A stretch of DNA of 64,000 bases from Periconia sp. R9002 (Eukaryota > Ascomycota > Dothideomycetes > Pleosporales > Periconiaceae): positions 248,001 through 312,000 of the forward strand of contig JAMAHW010000031.1 in assembly GCA_023627715.1 (NCBI GenBank), read 5' to 3'. This document shows, one piece after another, positions 9,989 to 19,888 of the stretch (positions are counted from its first letter, which is position 1; every line of letters starts with the position of its first letter). A program made the translations under genes and the position numbers. The notes beneath the pieces are model-generated. The model searched no databases and was not told where the DNA came from. It saw only the letters and a list, made by a program, of their open reading frames with translations.

Positions 9989-12211
9989 TTAGAGTGAGAA
10001 GGGGAATGATTGCGAGCATTAATAGAGGGGAAAGATGGTCGATGATCGAAAGCTTCCGCGTTTGTTCCACCCTCGCCGCCCCCCCTCACATAATATGACC
10101 ATCGACAGCAGTATACCCGTGGGCTTCTACAGTTTCTGTAGCTGAGCAGAGTTTAAATGCTTACTATCCTCCTGTTCAGTGTTCATAATATCATGGGACA
10201 GGCCCGCGGCAGAGGTTAGGGGAGGAAGGAAGCGGTAACCACACCACCCGCAAAGGAATAGCCGATATAGAGAAGCGTAAAGCTGCCGAAGACAGTGCAA
10301 ATGGACTCACTGTATATAAGAGACGAGCACTTGCACCAGTATAGCTAACGAGCCTAGAGTCTGGCAGCCGCGCACCCCACCGCCGTCTTATACATTAGAC
10401 ATCCACTCCCACCGTTACTTTTGGGAGCTTACTCCACTTTTGGACTTAAAGGTGCGTCTTTTTACAGTTTTCATAATAACAAGCAAAGAAGAGATAGAAA
10501 AGGAGGAAAGCCCGAACCCTCAAGCTGACTCTGGAACTGACACCCCTCGCCGACCATATAGGCTGGCACAGCAAGCCATCCCTATCCCTCGACTACCAAA
10601 ACGCAACACGGTCGAAAAACCATCGTCTAACCGTAAATTCGTCGTCCTCACTACTACACTCGATCCTTATATCTAAACCAACCGTGATACCCTACCGGGT
10701 GCTGCGTCGGCCTCAGTCCCCGCATTATATCTCTTTACGACTCTGGTAAGCGAACAAGGAAAAGGAAGAAGATAATGGCATGAAGTCATCGGAAGAGGAG
10801 GGATGAAGAAGGGAAATATTGCGCGTTGGGGCCACTGTTGGAGATCACGCTTTGTTGACCATAGAGCAAAGTGACTTCGCGAGCCAGACTTATATCATGT
10901 ATGCGATGACCGCCCAGCCGCTCAAAAGCATACTCATTCTACATGAGAAGTTAAGAACGAATCATCCGTCAGGCGCAGCCAAGAACTGTGCCACCGTGCT
11001 CAGTCTCTTCACGAATTGAGAAAAGCAAATAGTCCGTCGAATCAAGAAGCACTTACTGGGCCATACAAACCCCGTCGCCAACAGCAAAAGAATCAGGCAA
11101 ACCCCGAGTGGGGACATATGATGAAAGGGCAGGATTTCGAATATCAAATAATCATAATAGTACAGCAAATGGGTATAGAGGAACAAGCCAACATAGGCAA
11201 ATTTCCGGGAAACATAACTTACGATTAAAGGGGCAAAAAAGAAGAAAGAGACATGAAGTCGAATCTAACAACAAGTCTAGGATCACCTATCCGAAACTAT
11301 CCGCAAAAAGGATCACAAAATGCGTTTGAAACTCCCCATCGTCCCTCCGCTCGTCGTCATCATCCGGCCCCCAAGCGTGCACAGGAACAAAAGCCAACAA
11401 CCAACCGCCCGCATAATGTGAACCGGCGCCATTCCGTTTCGTTTTGTTTCGCTGCCCCAGTGGCTATGCCGCATAGACCAATCAAACCCCATCTCCGAGC
11501 CCCCTGTCGGTGCCGAAATCCCAGCGCTAAAGAAACGCATGAAGACATACACAAGCAGCTAATTATACCTCTGCAACCCGAGTAGGGCAAGAGGTCAGAT
11601 TGTAGCACTGCGGCACAGCATCGGTGTGGAGAAAAACTTGAAACGCTACGGAGGTGATTGTTTATGTTACTCGTTTTTTGTTGAGTGAGGACGGTGGACC
11701 CAACTGTTCAATGTCTTACGATCCGGCGCCTGTGGATGGACAGTGCGAGTTATGGCATTATGCGTACCCTACTGGGCCTAATCTTACTCTTGTTATGCAG
11801 CTAACGAGCGCAGTTTGAACATGCAGGATTGATGTGTTGGAGGATTCGCGCGAATGATTGGAGCGCGGCCGTTTTTATCGGGTGCCGGTCGGGGATAGAT
11901 TGGCGTGGCGCGGGGAGAACGGTGGGATGCATGCATGGGCTTGGGTGCGGATGGTTGGTTATAAGAGGGCTGTGTTTCCTGCCATCGGTCTTTCTTTTAA
12001 AAGGTTGGTTGCGAAACGCCGCTGTCAAGAATCTCACGTTGCTCGAAGGATTGAAACAGATCTTTCTATCGTCATTTTACCAGCCTTTTTCGATCGGTGT
12101 TTCGTTACTTTGCCTCTACAGAACTCAGACTCGCACACCATTCAAGGAACCAATTATCCGCAGTATCCATCATCCATAATTCATAAACCCTCACACACCA
12201 GAACCACAATC

Positions 12212-12619
12212 ATGAAGTTCCTCGTTACCCTCTCCGCGCTCCTCGCATCGGCCCTCGCTACCGAGCAAACCGCCATGCTGACGCTTCGCCTCCACTCTAC
12301 CATCAGCGCACACTACGAGTCCTCTCAGCAAGTCCCCACCGCCTCTAAAGGCACACTCCTCCACTTCGCCGTGGGCACAAACCTCTCTTTCGACCACGCT
12401 CCGCTGCGTGTCCAAGGAATCGAAATTGCGAGCATTCACGAGGGAGTAGATCTAAGCAGCCCGCCGCGGTTCGTCGACGAGGATAGCAACAAGGTCGTTT
12501 GCAAGGCGCAGGTTGGATTCAACAGTGAGGGTGTTGAGTTTAGGATGGATCGGGGCGTTGTGGCGCTTAAGCAAGGAAACATGGAGAACGTTACCGGCTT
12601 GTCTTGCTGGCTTGCTTGA
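12212..12619 (+). CDS. Small secreted protein of 135 residues
   Basis: Single exon. A clear signal peptide (MKFLVTLSALLASALAT) is followed by about 118 mature residues with two cysteines, one near VVCKAQ and one near the end in LSCWLA, which could pair. There are potential N-glycosylation sites in GTNLSF and MENVTG. I do not recognise a family; it has no catalytic motif and no long repeats. The size and secretion make it effector-like or cell-surface-like, but that is inference. The leader around 12140-12210 is AC-rich as in well-expressed fungal genes. Confidence 0.7.
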   Translation: MKFLVTLSALLASALATEQTAMLTLRLHSTISAHYESSQQVPTASKGTLLHFAVGTNLSFDHAPLRVQGIEIASIHEGVDLSSPPRFVDEDSNKVVCKAQVGFNSEGVEFRMDRGVVALKQGNMENVTGLSCWLA

Positions 12620-12938
12620 GTGGAGGAAAGGAAGAGGCCAAGCACGAAACCAAATCGGTTCAATGGATTTATGCATAGCGAAAGGCGTTACTCAACTGGG
12701 ATTACATCTGCTTTTTGAAGAAGTATATATGTATACGTGCTTAATACTATTATTGCCTAATCGCAGGCATGTTTCTTTTGTGAGCTATGCAATTTTTCGC
12801 CGATGGTATGTGATGTGAAGATATACGCCATCCCTATGATTCCCAGGCATCTCTGTCGTAAATCAAATAAAAAAAAGGTTCGGTAAGAATCTGTTCGAAG
12901 AAAACGTAGAGGAATGGATCGGACAGAGTGACTCGTGT
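12620..12938. other. Short convergent 3' region
   Basis: 3' flanks of the small secreted protein gene and of the MTHFS-like gene. AT-rich, nothing else seen. Confidence 0.6.
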
Positions 12939-13844
12939 TTACGGTTTGAAACCTTTCATAATCCGCTCCATCATACTAATACCTGCTTGTTCGTCAGGGC
13001 TGAGGGGAGTATCGCTCGCTTTCTCGTTGTTTGCGCCGAAGTTTCCGGTCTTCATAATCTGCTCCATCATTCGTATGCCCTTCAGTTCCTGCAAAGGTGG
13101 TATATGCTGTAATGCTTGAGGATCGAGCGCTTTGAAGTCCAACCCACCTGTAGGCCGTACGGGATCCTCGACTTCGACTGTGTTTCCAGGGGTCACTAGG
13201 AAGTCGCATTGAACCTCTCCCGCCTTTTCCGGGACAATTCTCTCCAGCTCTAGATCAGCTTCGTCGACGACCTGGGAGTCGTGCGCCATGGCTACAACGG
13301 GCGTGTCCCGCTGTAAGAGTTTCATCTCCTTAAGCAGTGCCCATTGCACCTCGAACAAGCCTTGACCCTCCCATACAATAACTCCTTGCTTGTTGAAGGC
13401 CAGCCCACCAAGCACGCATAGGTCCACTTTCATATGTTCATCCTGCATCTGTGCTAACGAGAGACTGCGACCTAATCTTTCCATCCCGTCAAGCCAGCTA
13501 GCCATCAGCAAATCTTTCTCCTCCATCACTGCAGGGTTGAGAAAAATGAATCCTCTCCGCAGCCTGTACGTTCCCACTACGAGTTTCTTGCCATCTTTTA
13601 ACGCCCGGTATCGAAGTTTTTCTAGACTGTTTTCCGATGTCGCGAGTAGCGTAGTGGCGTTTTGATAAGCCGGAAGTTGTACCAAACGGTCCAGCGCTAA
13701 AGAGGAATCTTGGAAGTCTGGTGTGAACGAAAGGAAGTCGAAATGAAAGCGAGAATCCGGCTTTGCATGTTTGCTGAGCTCAGGGTGGACGTGCTGCCAG
13801 ATCTTTTGCCTCCGCTCCACGTGTAGGGTTTCGGATTTCGTCAT
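12939..13844 (-). CDS. 5-formyltetrahydrofolate cyclo-ligase-like protein
   Basis: Single exon, 301 aa, starting at the ATG of MTKSETLHVERRQKIW. The first 190 residues follow the MTHFS-like (NagB/RpiA-type) fold: HFDFLSFTPDFQDSS, then LLATSENSLEKLRYRALKDG, then RLRRGFIFLNP and VDLCVLGGLAF. True MTHFS closes 5-formyl-THF to 5,10-methenyl-THF with ATP; this subfamily is longer and its activity is uncertain, since I cannot confirm the ATP-binding residues. After GNTVEVEDPVRPTGGLDFKA comes a C-terminal tail in which GI[RS]MME[QR]IMK appears twice, about 30 residues apart. Convergent with the small secreted protein gene. Confidence 0.75.
   Translation of the reverse strand: MTKSETLHVERRQKIWQHVHPELSKHAKPDSRFHFDFLSFTPDFQDSSLALDRLVQLPAYQNATTLLATSENSLEKLRYRALKDGKKLVVGTYRLRRGFIFLNPAVMEEKDLLMASWLDGMERLGRSLSLAQMQDEHMKVDLCVLGGLAFNKQGVIVWEGQGLFEVQWALLKEMKLLQRDTPVVAMAHDSQVVDEADLELERIVPEKAGEVQCDFLVTPGNTVEVEDPVRPTGGLDFKALDPQALQHIPPLQELKGIRMMEQIMKTGNFGANNEKASDTPLSPDEQAGISMMERIMKGFKP
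12951..13076 (-). repeat. Duplicated MMEQIMK-type motif in the MTHFS-like tail
   Basis: Two coding copies of the motif, roughly at 13040-13075 and 12950-12985, encode GIRMMEQIMK and GISMMERIMK near the C-terminus. The tail looks like a duplicated short helix. Confidence 0.65.
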
Positions 13845-14920
13845 GGAAAATACCAATATGATAGCGAATGTGTTCCACTATGTTATGGATGGGAATGAAA
13901 GACAGCTGTAGACATCCAATGTTGCGCAATATGTAAGATCGAGGATTCCGGAGGAGGGGCACCATCGCGATCATGAATCATGAGGGGCAGTGCAGCCGTC
14001 ATTTTAGTGGAGCGGGTAAGTCAACGGCGCACCACTGCGGCTTTATTCGAGGGGAATTAGAAATTTAACGATTCAACGCAAGGGCATAAAAAAAGATCGT
14101 AGGTACAAAAGGGTGGACTTGGTAATTCCAAGACTCATCAATGTGACCGCCAAAATTTATATATAGGCACCTACAGACGTGTTGGTATTAAGTTTTTTAT
14201 TATATGTAGCAAACTTAGTCCCAGGGTACCTCGAATTGTTCAGTCTGTCCTTTGTATCTGTATAGTAAAAGAACTTTGTTTAACTTATCCACGGAAAATT
14301 TGACTTCTTTTCTTCGTTGCATGAGTTTTCCGGCAGCTCTGGGGTTCTTGTTCAGCTATGTGGAAAAAGATGCGACTCAGGTACTAAATATTTCCTGCAC
14401 GATATATTGTCAGATAGGGAAATCCACTACTCTTTCAGAGCCACAGCGTTCCAATCTTAGATAGCCTTGAGGTAGTTATAGTGGTAACCCTGTCTTTCCG
14501 GTCTTAGCATCGCACAAAAGCCGTATCCGAGGTGCCGGATATAAACCTCTAGGAATGGGACGCTGCTTCCCTACGGTCATTGTCTAAAGATATTTACGAA
14601 GATTTCATTTTCCAATGAATTCAATTCTGGGTCTCTAGCAGAGACAGCAGCCTGAGTTGATTTCTTAATTTTTTCCCTTGGTGTTTCGCACAAGCCAACG
14701 ATGGCCAAGGTTAGGATTATCCGCTTTTCCGGACAACGTCGAACTCACGCCCATATTTCCGCCGCTACGATGTTTAACTATGCCGGAATATGTACATTTG
14801 GCATTCTCCGAACCGCATCTGTGCTTTGATTATATTGAAGCTTTTAAATAAAGAGTCTGTACATCAGATGCTGACTTCTGGCCTACCGCTCTGCTCATTC
14901 GACCAGTTTCAAATCGCATA
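13845..14920. other. Divergent intergenic region, 1.1 kb
   Basis: Contains the promoters of the MTHFS-like gene (left) and the Rch1 gene (right). AT-rich, no convincing coding frame or repeat seen. Confidence 0.6.
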
Positions 14921-16346
14921 ATGACGTCCTCGACAGCAACCTCCAAGCGATCCAGCCTCGAGCAGCTATCACCCACCTCCATTACGCCAAATGCTAGAAG
15001 CAGCACCGATAAAGAACAACCTCTAGACGATGGTCCTCTCAAATCAGAACATAGCACGAGAGAGAACAATGCCAAGCGTGAGCAAATACCTGTCGAGGTC
15101 ATTGAAGGCAAACCATCATCCTCAAAATTCCAGCGATCAATACAGATGCTGAAATGGATGGCAAGAGACCAATGGTTTCTGATAGCAATGGCTATTCTGA
15201 TCCTCATATCCTCTCAAGTTCAAGTCCCAGCAGATCAACAACAGATCAAGCGCACCGTCATCACGTACCTCTCCGTGAGCGTCATCTTCTTCATCAATGG
15301 GTGTACATTCCCCACTCGCACCCTGATAGAGAACTACAGGAAATGGAAAATACATCTCTTTGTTCAGGCGCAATCCTATTTAGTCACTTCTGCAGCCACC
15401 TTTGCTATTGTGAGTCTGTGTGCCACAAACCCCAACTTTAGTATGTTCTATTCCTTAAACCTCCTGGGATTCAAGATGTTAATACATACAGTGGATCCAT
15501 GGCTACTCATTGGCTATCTATTTCTCGGAAGCGGACCCACGACCATGTCCTCCAATGTCATTGTAAGTAGGATTGATATACAATTGCTGCCTCAAGAGCA
15601 ACCAATTGACTTATTATCTTCCACAATAGATGACCCGTCAGGCCCATGGAAATCCCGCCCTCACAGTAGTGCAATCAATCATCGGCCAGTGCCTATGCCC
15701 TTTCCTATCCCCAATTTTGATCCAAATGTACCTTTCTAGCGGAGCCTGGTACGCCAAGGTTCTGATGCACAATGGCGGCAGTAATTACGCTGAAATATAC
15801 CGCCGCGTCTTCATGCAACTTGGGATCTCACTGTTTATACCCCTTGCCGTCGGCCAGGTAGTGCAGTACTTCTTTCCCAAGGTCACCCGAAAGATCTTCT
15901 TTGAATGGAAGATGTTGAAGTTGAGCTCGTTCGCATTGCTCACACTCATTTGGCAAACCTTCGACCAGGCATTCCGCTCTGGAGCGTTCGATTCCATCAA
16001 GAAATCTAATAAGCTCTTCATCGTCTTCATATCTATTGCGCTTTATCTTGTCTGGACAGGGATATGCCTGGCTACTTCTATGATATGGCTGTCGAGGAGG
16101 GATGCCATCGCATGCTGTTATTGTACACCTGCAAAGGCGTTGGGTATGATTGTCCCACTCAGTTCGGTCATGTACATCGACATCACTCCAACGGAGCTCT
16201 CCAAAATACAAATTCCGGCTATTATATTCCAGGTGTTTCAAGTAGGCATTGGAAGTCTCTGTACGATCGTCTTCAGGAGGTGGATGAAGCCCTTGGAGGA
16301 AAAGGAGGCTCGCGAAAAGAACGGTGAAGGCAATTCTCCAGCATGA
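14921..16346 (+). CDS. RCH1: Rch1/SLC10A7-type membrane carrier
   Basis: Three exons, 14921-15440, 15492-15562 and 15630-16346, giving 435 aa. Introns are 51 nt (GTATGT...ACAG) and 67 nt (GTAAGT...ATAG). The first is a stop-free multiple of three. After a polar Ser-rich N-terminus of about 80 residues come about ten hydrophobic helices, with landmarks ARDQWFLIAMAILI, YLSVSVIFFINGCTFPT, GPTTMSSNVIMTRQAHGN, QSIIGQCLCPFLSP and CCYCTPAKALGMIVPL. These are typical of the SBF-like family of yeast and Candida Rch1, a plasma-membrane regulator of calcium homeostasis. Transport substrate is unknown; regulation of calcium influx is family knowledge. Confidence 0.88.
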
Positions 16347-16806
16347 AGTTCGCATGTGCTTCCATAGGGCAATCTTGGATGCTGTGTGTCATCTCATGTA
16401 CTTCGTGCATGTGGCATAAGGCTTCAATTGTTACGAAAGGGTTCGATATAGAATACTAGTGACATTGATCAATACACAACAACACAAGCTTTTAACTTTA
16501 CAAATTATCCAGAGTTATTATATGTTCACAATCACGTTGTCGTACTTCGTATGTAAGATCTATCATAATTTAAATGATTGTCGACCTTCCTTAACCGGGA
16601 TAGTAGCCTAACACACGTTCTTCAGCGATTGGCCCTCAGCATCAAAACAATTTTTGCCACACGAAATGAACTCCTGTTGGCACGAAATACATGTATAAAG
16701 TGCAACCCACCAACCAGGGAACCGTTTTCACACCTCTGCATTACTGCTTTTATTAATTATTAATACTAGGGGTTGGTGAATCAAGTGTCTCTTTTCGTAG
16801 ATCATC
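16347..16806. other. Intergenic, 460 bp
   Basis: 3' flank of RCH1 and promoter of the phosphatase gene. AT-rich, no feature seen. Confidence 0.6.
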
Positions 16807-17945
16807 ATGTGGACGCAACCAATCATGGCCGGTGTGCTCTCACTAGCTTCGTCCGTCTGGGCCAATCCTGACTCTCACCATCAACCCAAAACTCACCTCA
16901 ATTACACCGTGGTCACCGGCATTTTCCAACAGGACGACCCAGCAACCGACTCATCAACCTTCAATTTCACAGCCCAAAACTTCGGTCTTATCAATCGGAC
17001 CTACCCCTCCGACTCATCCTGCCCAGAATCCAGCAAAGCGACACAATGGCAGAAACTGAACCACTACATCGAAACCCTCAACCACTCCCCTGAAACCAAG
17101 AAAAACAACGAACGCTATGTTCTCCTCTTCCTCGGCCGCCATGGTGAGGGTTTCCACAATGCCGCTGAATCGTACTTCGGGACCCCCGCCTGGAACTGCT
17201 ACTGGTCTGAACTCGACGGGAATGGAACCGTTACGTGGGCCGATGCCCACCTTACTACCACGGGTATTGCGCAAGCTGACGTCGTCAACCGCTTCTGGAA
17301 CTCCCTCATTACCAAGGAGAAGATCGCCGCTCCCGAGTCGTACTACACGTCCCCGTTGTCCCGCTGTCTGGCTACCGCTAACTTGACGTTCGCGAACTTG
17401 CCGCTTCCGCGTCACAAGCCCTTCATCCCCACCGTCAAGGAGTTGTTCCGTGAAGGTATCAGCGCGCATACTTGTGATCGCCGATCTAACAGGACGTATA
17501 TCGCTTCCACTTTCCCAACGTACAAATTCGAAAAGGGGTTCCCCGAGCACGATCCATTCTGGAAAGAGTTGATGGCTGAACCGCAAAAAGAGCAGGATCG
17601 AAGGTCCAAGGTTGTGCTCGATGATGTGTTTAGCAGTGACAAGAATACGTACATTTCCGTCACTTCGCATTCGGGCGAGATTGCTAGTTTGTTGAGAGGT
17701 ATGTTTGCTCGCTCATGTTATCTCACGTTGGTCATGTTGAAACTGACGATGAAAAATATGTAGTTCTCGGTCACCGTGTATTCGGCCTTAGCACTGGCGC
17801 CGCTCTGCCTGTTCTAGTCAAGGCCACGACTCTGAAGGGTGAGGAGCCTCCAACATCCACGCTACCGTACACCCCTCAGAAAACATGTGCGGCGCCACCG
17901 ACAATTAGAGATCCTATCTGCAATGATTGCTCTTGTTGTTTGTAG
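16807..17945 (+). CDS. Secreted histidine phosphatase (phosphoglycerate mutase-like)
   Basis: Two exons, 16807-17698 and 17764-17945, with a 65-nt intron (GTATGT...GTAG), 357 aa. A signal peptide ends near SSVWANP. The catalytic signature is LGRHGEGFHN around residue 117, in which the RHG histidine is phosphorylated. Later landmarks are SPLSRCLATANLTF and SVTSHSGEIASLLRVLGH, which supplies the second catalytic histidine and is completed only when the intron is removed. Several Asn-X-Ser/Thr sites (NYT, NFT, NRT, NGT, NLT) fit secretion. The family includes mutases and broad phosphatases; secretion argues for a phosphatase. The C-terminus ends in a cysteine cluster, CNDCSCCL. Confidence 0.88.
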
Positions 17946-18422
17946 CTTTAATTCCCCTTTCACCTGTGAGGTAGCCGCAAAGGCCGATAATGAGAAAAAT
18001 ACACATTTGATATATTGCGCGAGATTTTGATTCAACTTTTGACTTGAATTTTGACTAAAGATTAACTAGAGGGGGTATATGGGTTACTTTGGGTAAAACA
18101 ACGGCCGTATCATTCAATGCATGGAACTTTTGCTCTCCGCGGCACGATGTCGTGTGGGACATCTTCTGTCACAAGTTACACGGCCGACCCCAAGTGTTGG
18201 TAGTTTTCAGAGGTGAGAGAAGAGAGGTTATTCCATCCGTTACAAAGGAAAGATCTCCCGCGGTTGGGAGTAGAAGGTGAGCTCGAATCTCACATCACGA
18301 GTCCTCGCCTGACGTGTAATCACCATGCTTTGGCACACATCGACGATTCCAGGGATTGTGATCGAAACGCTGAGATTATTGTTGTAGTAAAGCAAGAAAG
18401 GAGCGGCTGTTTGTCACCCTAT
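17946..18422. other. Convergent intergenic, 480 bp
   Basis: 3' flanks of the phosphatase and of the rhodopsin-type gene. No other feature seen. Confidence 0.6.
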
Positions 18423-19888
18423 TCACTTCTCATTGTTCTGAACATAGCTCGCGCGCTCAGCATCGGTAACGAAAAAACTCCTCGAAACCATAATCTGCAT
18501 GCCTCTCTCCTCATCCATGCTCGGATCCCTCGACTTGTTGCCCTTCTCGTGGAGTCCGCGCAAGCTCTCCTCACTGTGATCGTCGCGGAGGGTAACCGAC
18601 GTAGGTTGCTGCCCGGGCACGGCCTTGCCTCGAGCCAAACTCCCCCTCTTCACTTTCTCAAACTGCGTCTGGTACCAATTGGGGCTGCGCGGGATGTCTT
18701 GCGAGACCTTTGCAGAGGAGGGGCCGCTTTCTTCGTCGCCTTCTTGGGGGCCGCGCGAGGGCAGGCGGTACATGTCGATCGTGCCTGAAGGGGCGTTGGC
18801 GCGGTGACCGCCGACGATGCGGTTTGCGGTCGTGGAACCCCCGAAAATTGGGGTTTGTTGCTTGGTTGGGTAGGAGGTGAGGCCGATCTTGAACAGGAAG
18901 ATGGAGAAGAGGGGACGGATGGTGGCTAGGGACCCGGCGGTTATGGCAAGACCTTGTTCGACGGTGGACCAGATAGCGATGTCGAAAGTTTCCCCTGTTT
19001 CGATCGTTTAGTATGGACTTCTTTTGGGAAAGGGTTATCAAGTAGACTTACATAAAAAGTCTGGGTAGCCGATTTTGAGTACGAAAGGTAGACGAGCGAT
19101 GACGGCTGAACTGGCAATGCAGCCCATGGTCAGGAGCGGGATAAGAGCTATCTTCGTCCTGCGAGCCAATTGTAGGTTCATGACTAACAGAGCCGGAAGT
19201 AATGCGAAAGTGAAATCCGATATGATAGAAAAGGCACTGTACACGTATCCGAGTGCGATAACAATGGTCATGTTGACGCAGGTTCCTTGGACTCCGGGGA
19301 TATACTTAGTCCAGAAGAAGCTGACCGGATAGCACTGGAATAGGGTGACGAAGAAGAAGGCGGCACCAGAAACCACTGATATAGCCATGGCGCCCCAAAT
19401 GATGTAGGTGTGTGCTTTGCGGATTGCAATTCGTAATAAAAAGGTTCCGATGCTGAACTTCGAACAGATCATGGCACAGCTGTAGAAGAGGTAGCAGAAG
19501 TACCAGCACCGTCTTGCTCTAAGAATATTTTCGTTGGAAAGATCGGCCTAGAAAAGCATACTGGTCAGTTTACGATCAAGGGCGTTGTCTGAAAGGTAAC
19601 CTACATGGTGCCTGCCCGTACCGTAGTGAACACCAATGTTAGAAGAAACACCGTACGCGATAAAGAACATCTAAGAGAGGTCAGTGGACGGTTCGAGGTG
19701 AATATGTGGAATAAGTACGGGGTACTCACAAGCGCAAATCCCATTAACCAATCATCCGTACCAAATGCCTTCACCATTCCGATACGAACATAGAATCTCA
19801 GCGAATAAGCAATCAAGGCAGTGATCATGAATGCATAGTTGACACCAATGAGTTCAGGACCTCTGTTTGGGATGTCTGGGGAGGCCAT
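18423..19888 (-). CDS. Fungal rhodopsin-type seven-helix membrane protein
   Basis: Four exons, 19888-19730, 19670-19605, 19547-19052 and 18994-18423, giving 430 aa. The start is the ATG of MASPDIPNRGPE; all junctions keep frame. It matches the fungal rhodopsin domain family (PTH11-related integral membrane proteins): helix 1 VNYAFMITALIAYSLRFYVR, the FGTDDWLMGFAL loop, CSKFSIGTFLLRIA, the GAAFFFVTLFQCYPVSFFW helix, then a VQGTCVNM extracellular loop, and the closing helix EQGLAITAGSLATIRPLF. A hydrophilic tail of about 140 residues follows. There is no CFEM domain at the N-terminus. Ligand and role are unknown; some relatives sense surfaces, but most are uncharacterised. Confidence 0.85.

Larger units (their letters stand above)
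9305..12211. other. Gene-poor tract of 2.9 kb
   Basis: Apart from the relic frame at 9670-9988 and the tandem repeat, I find only short frames on both strands with no family resemblance. A short plus-strand frame around 10440-10676 is Pro/Arg-rich and unsupported. A TATA-like TATATAAG is at 10312-10319 but no gene follows it convincingly. Confidence 0.5.
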
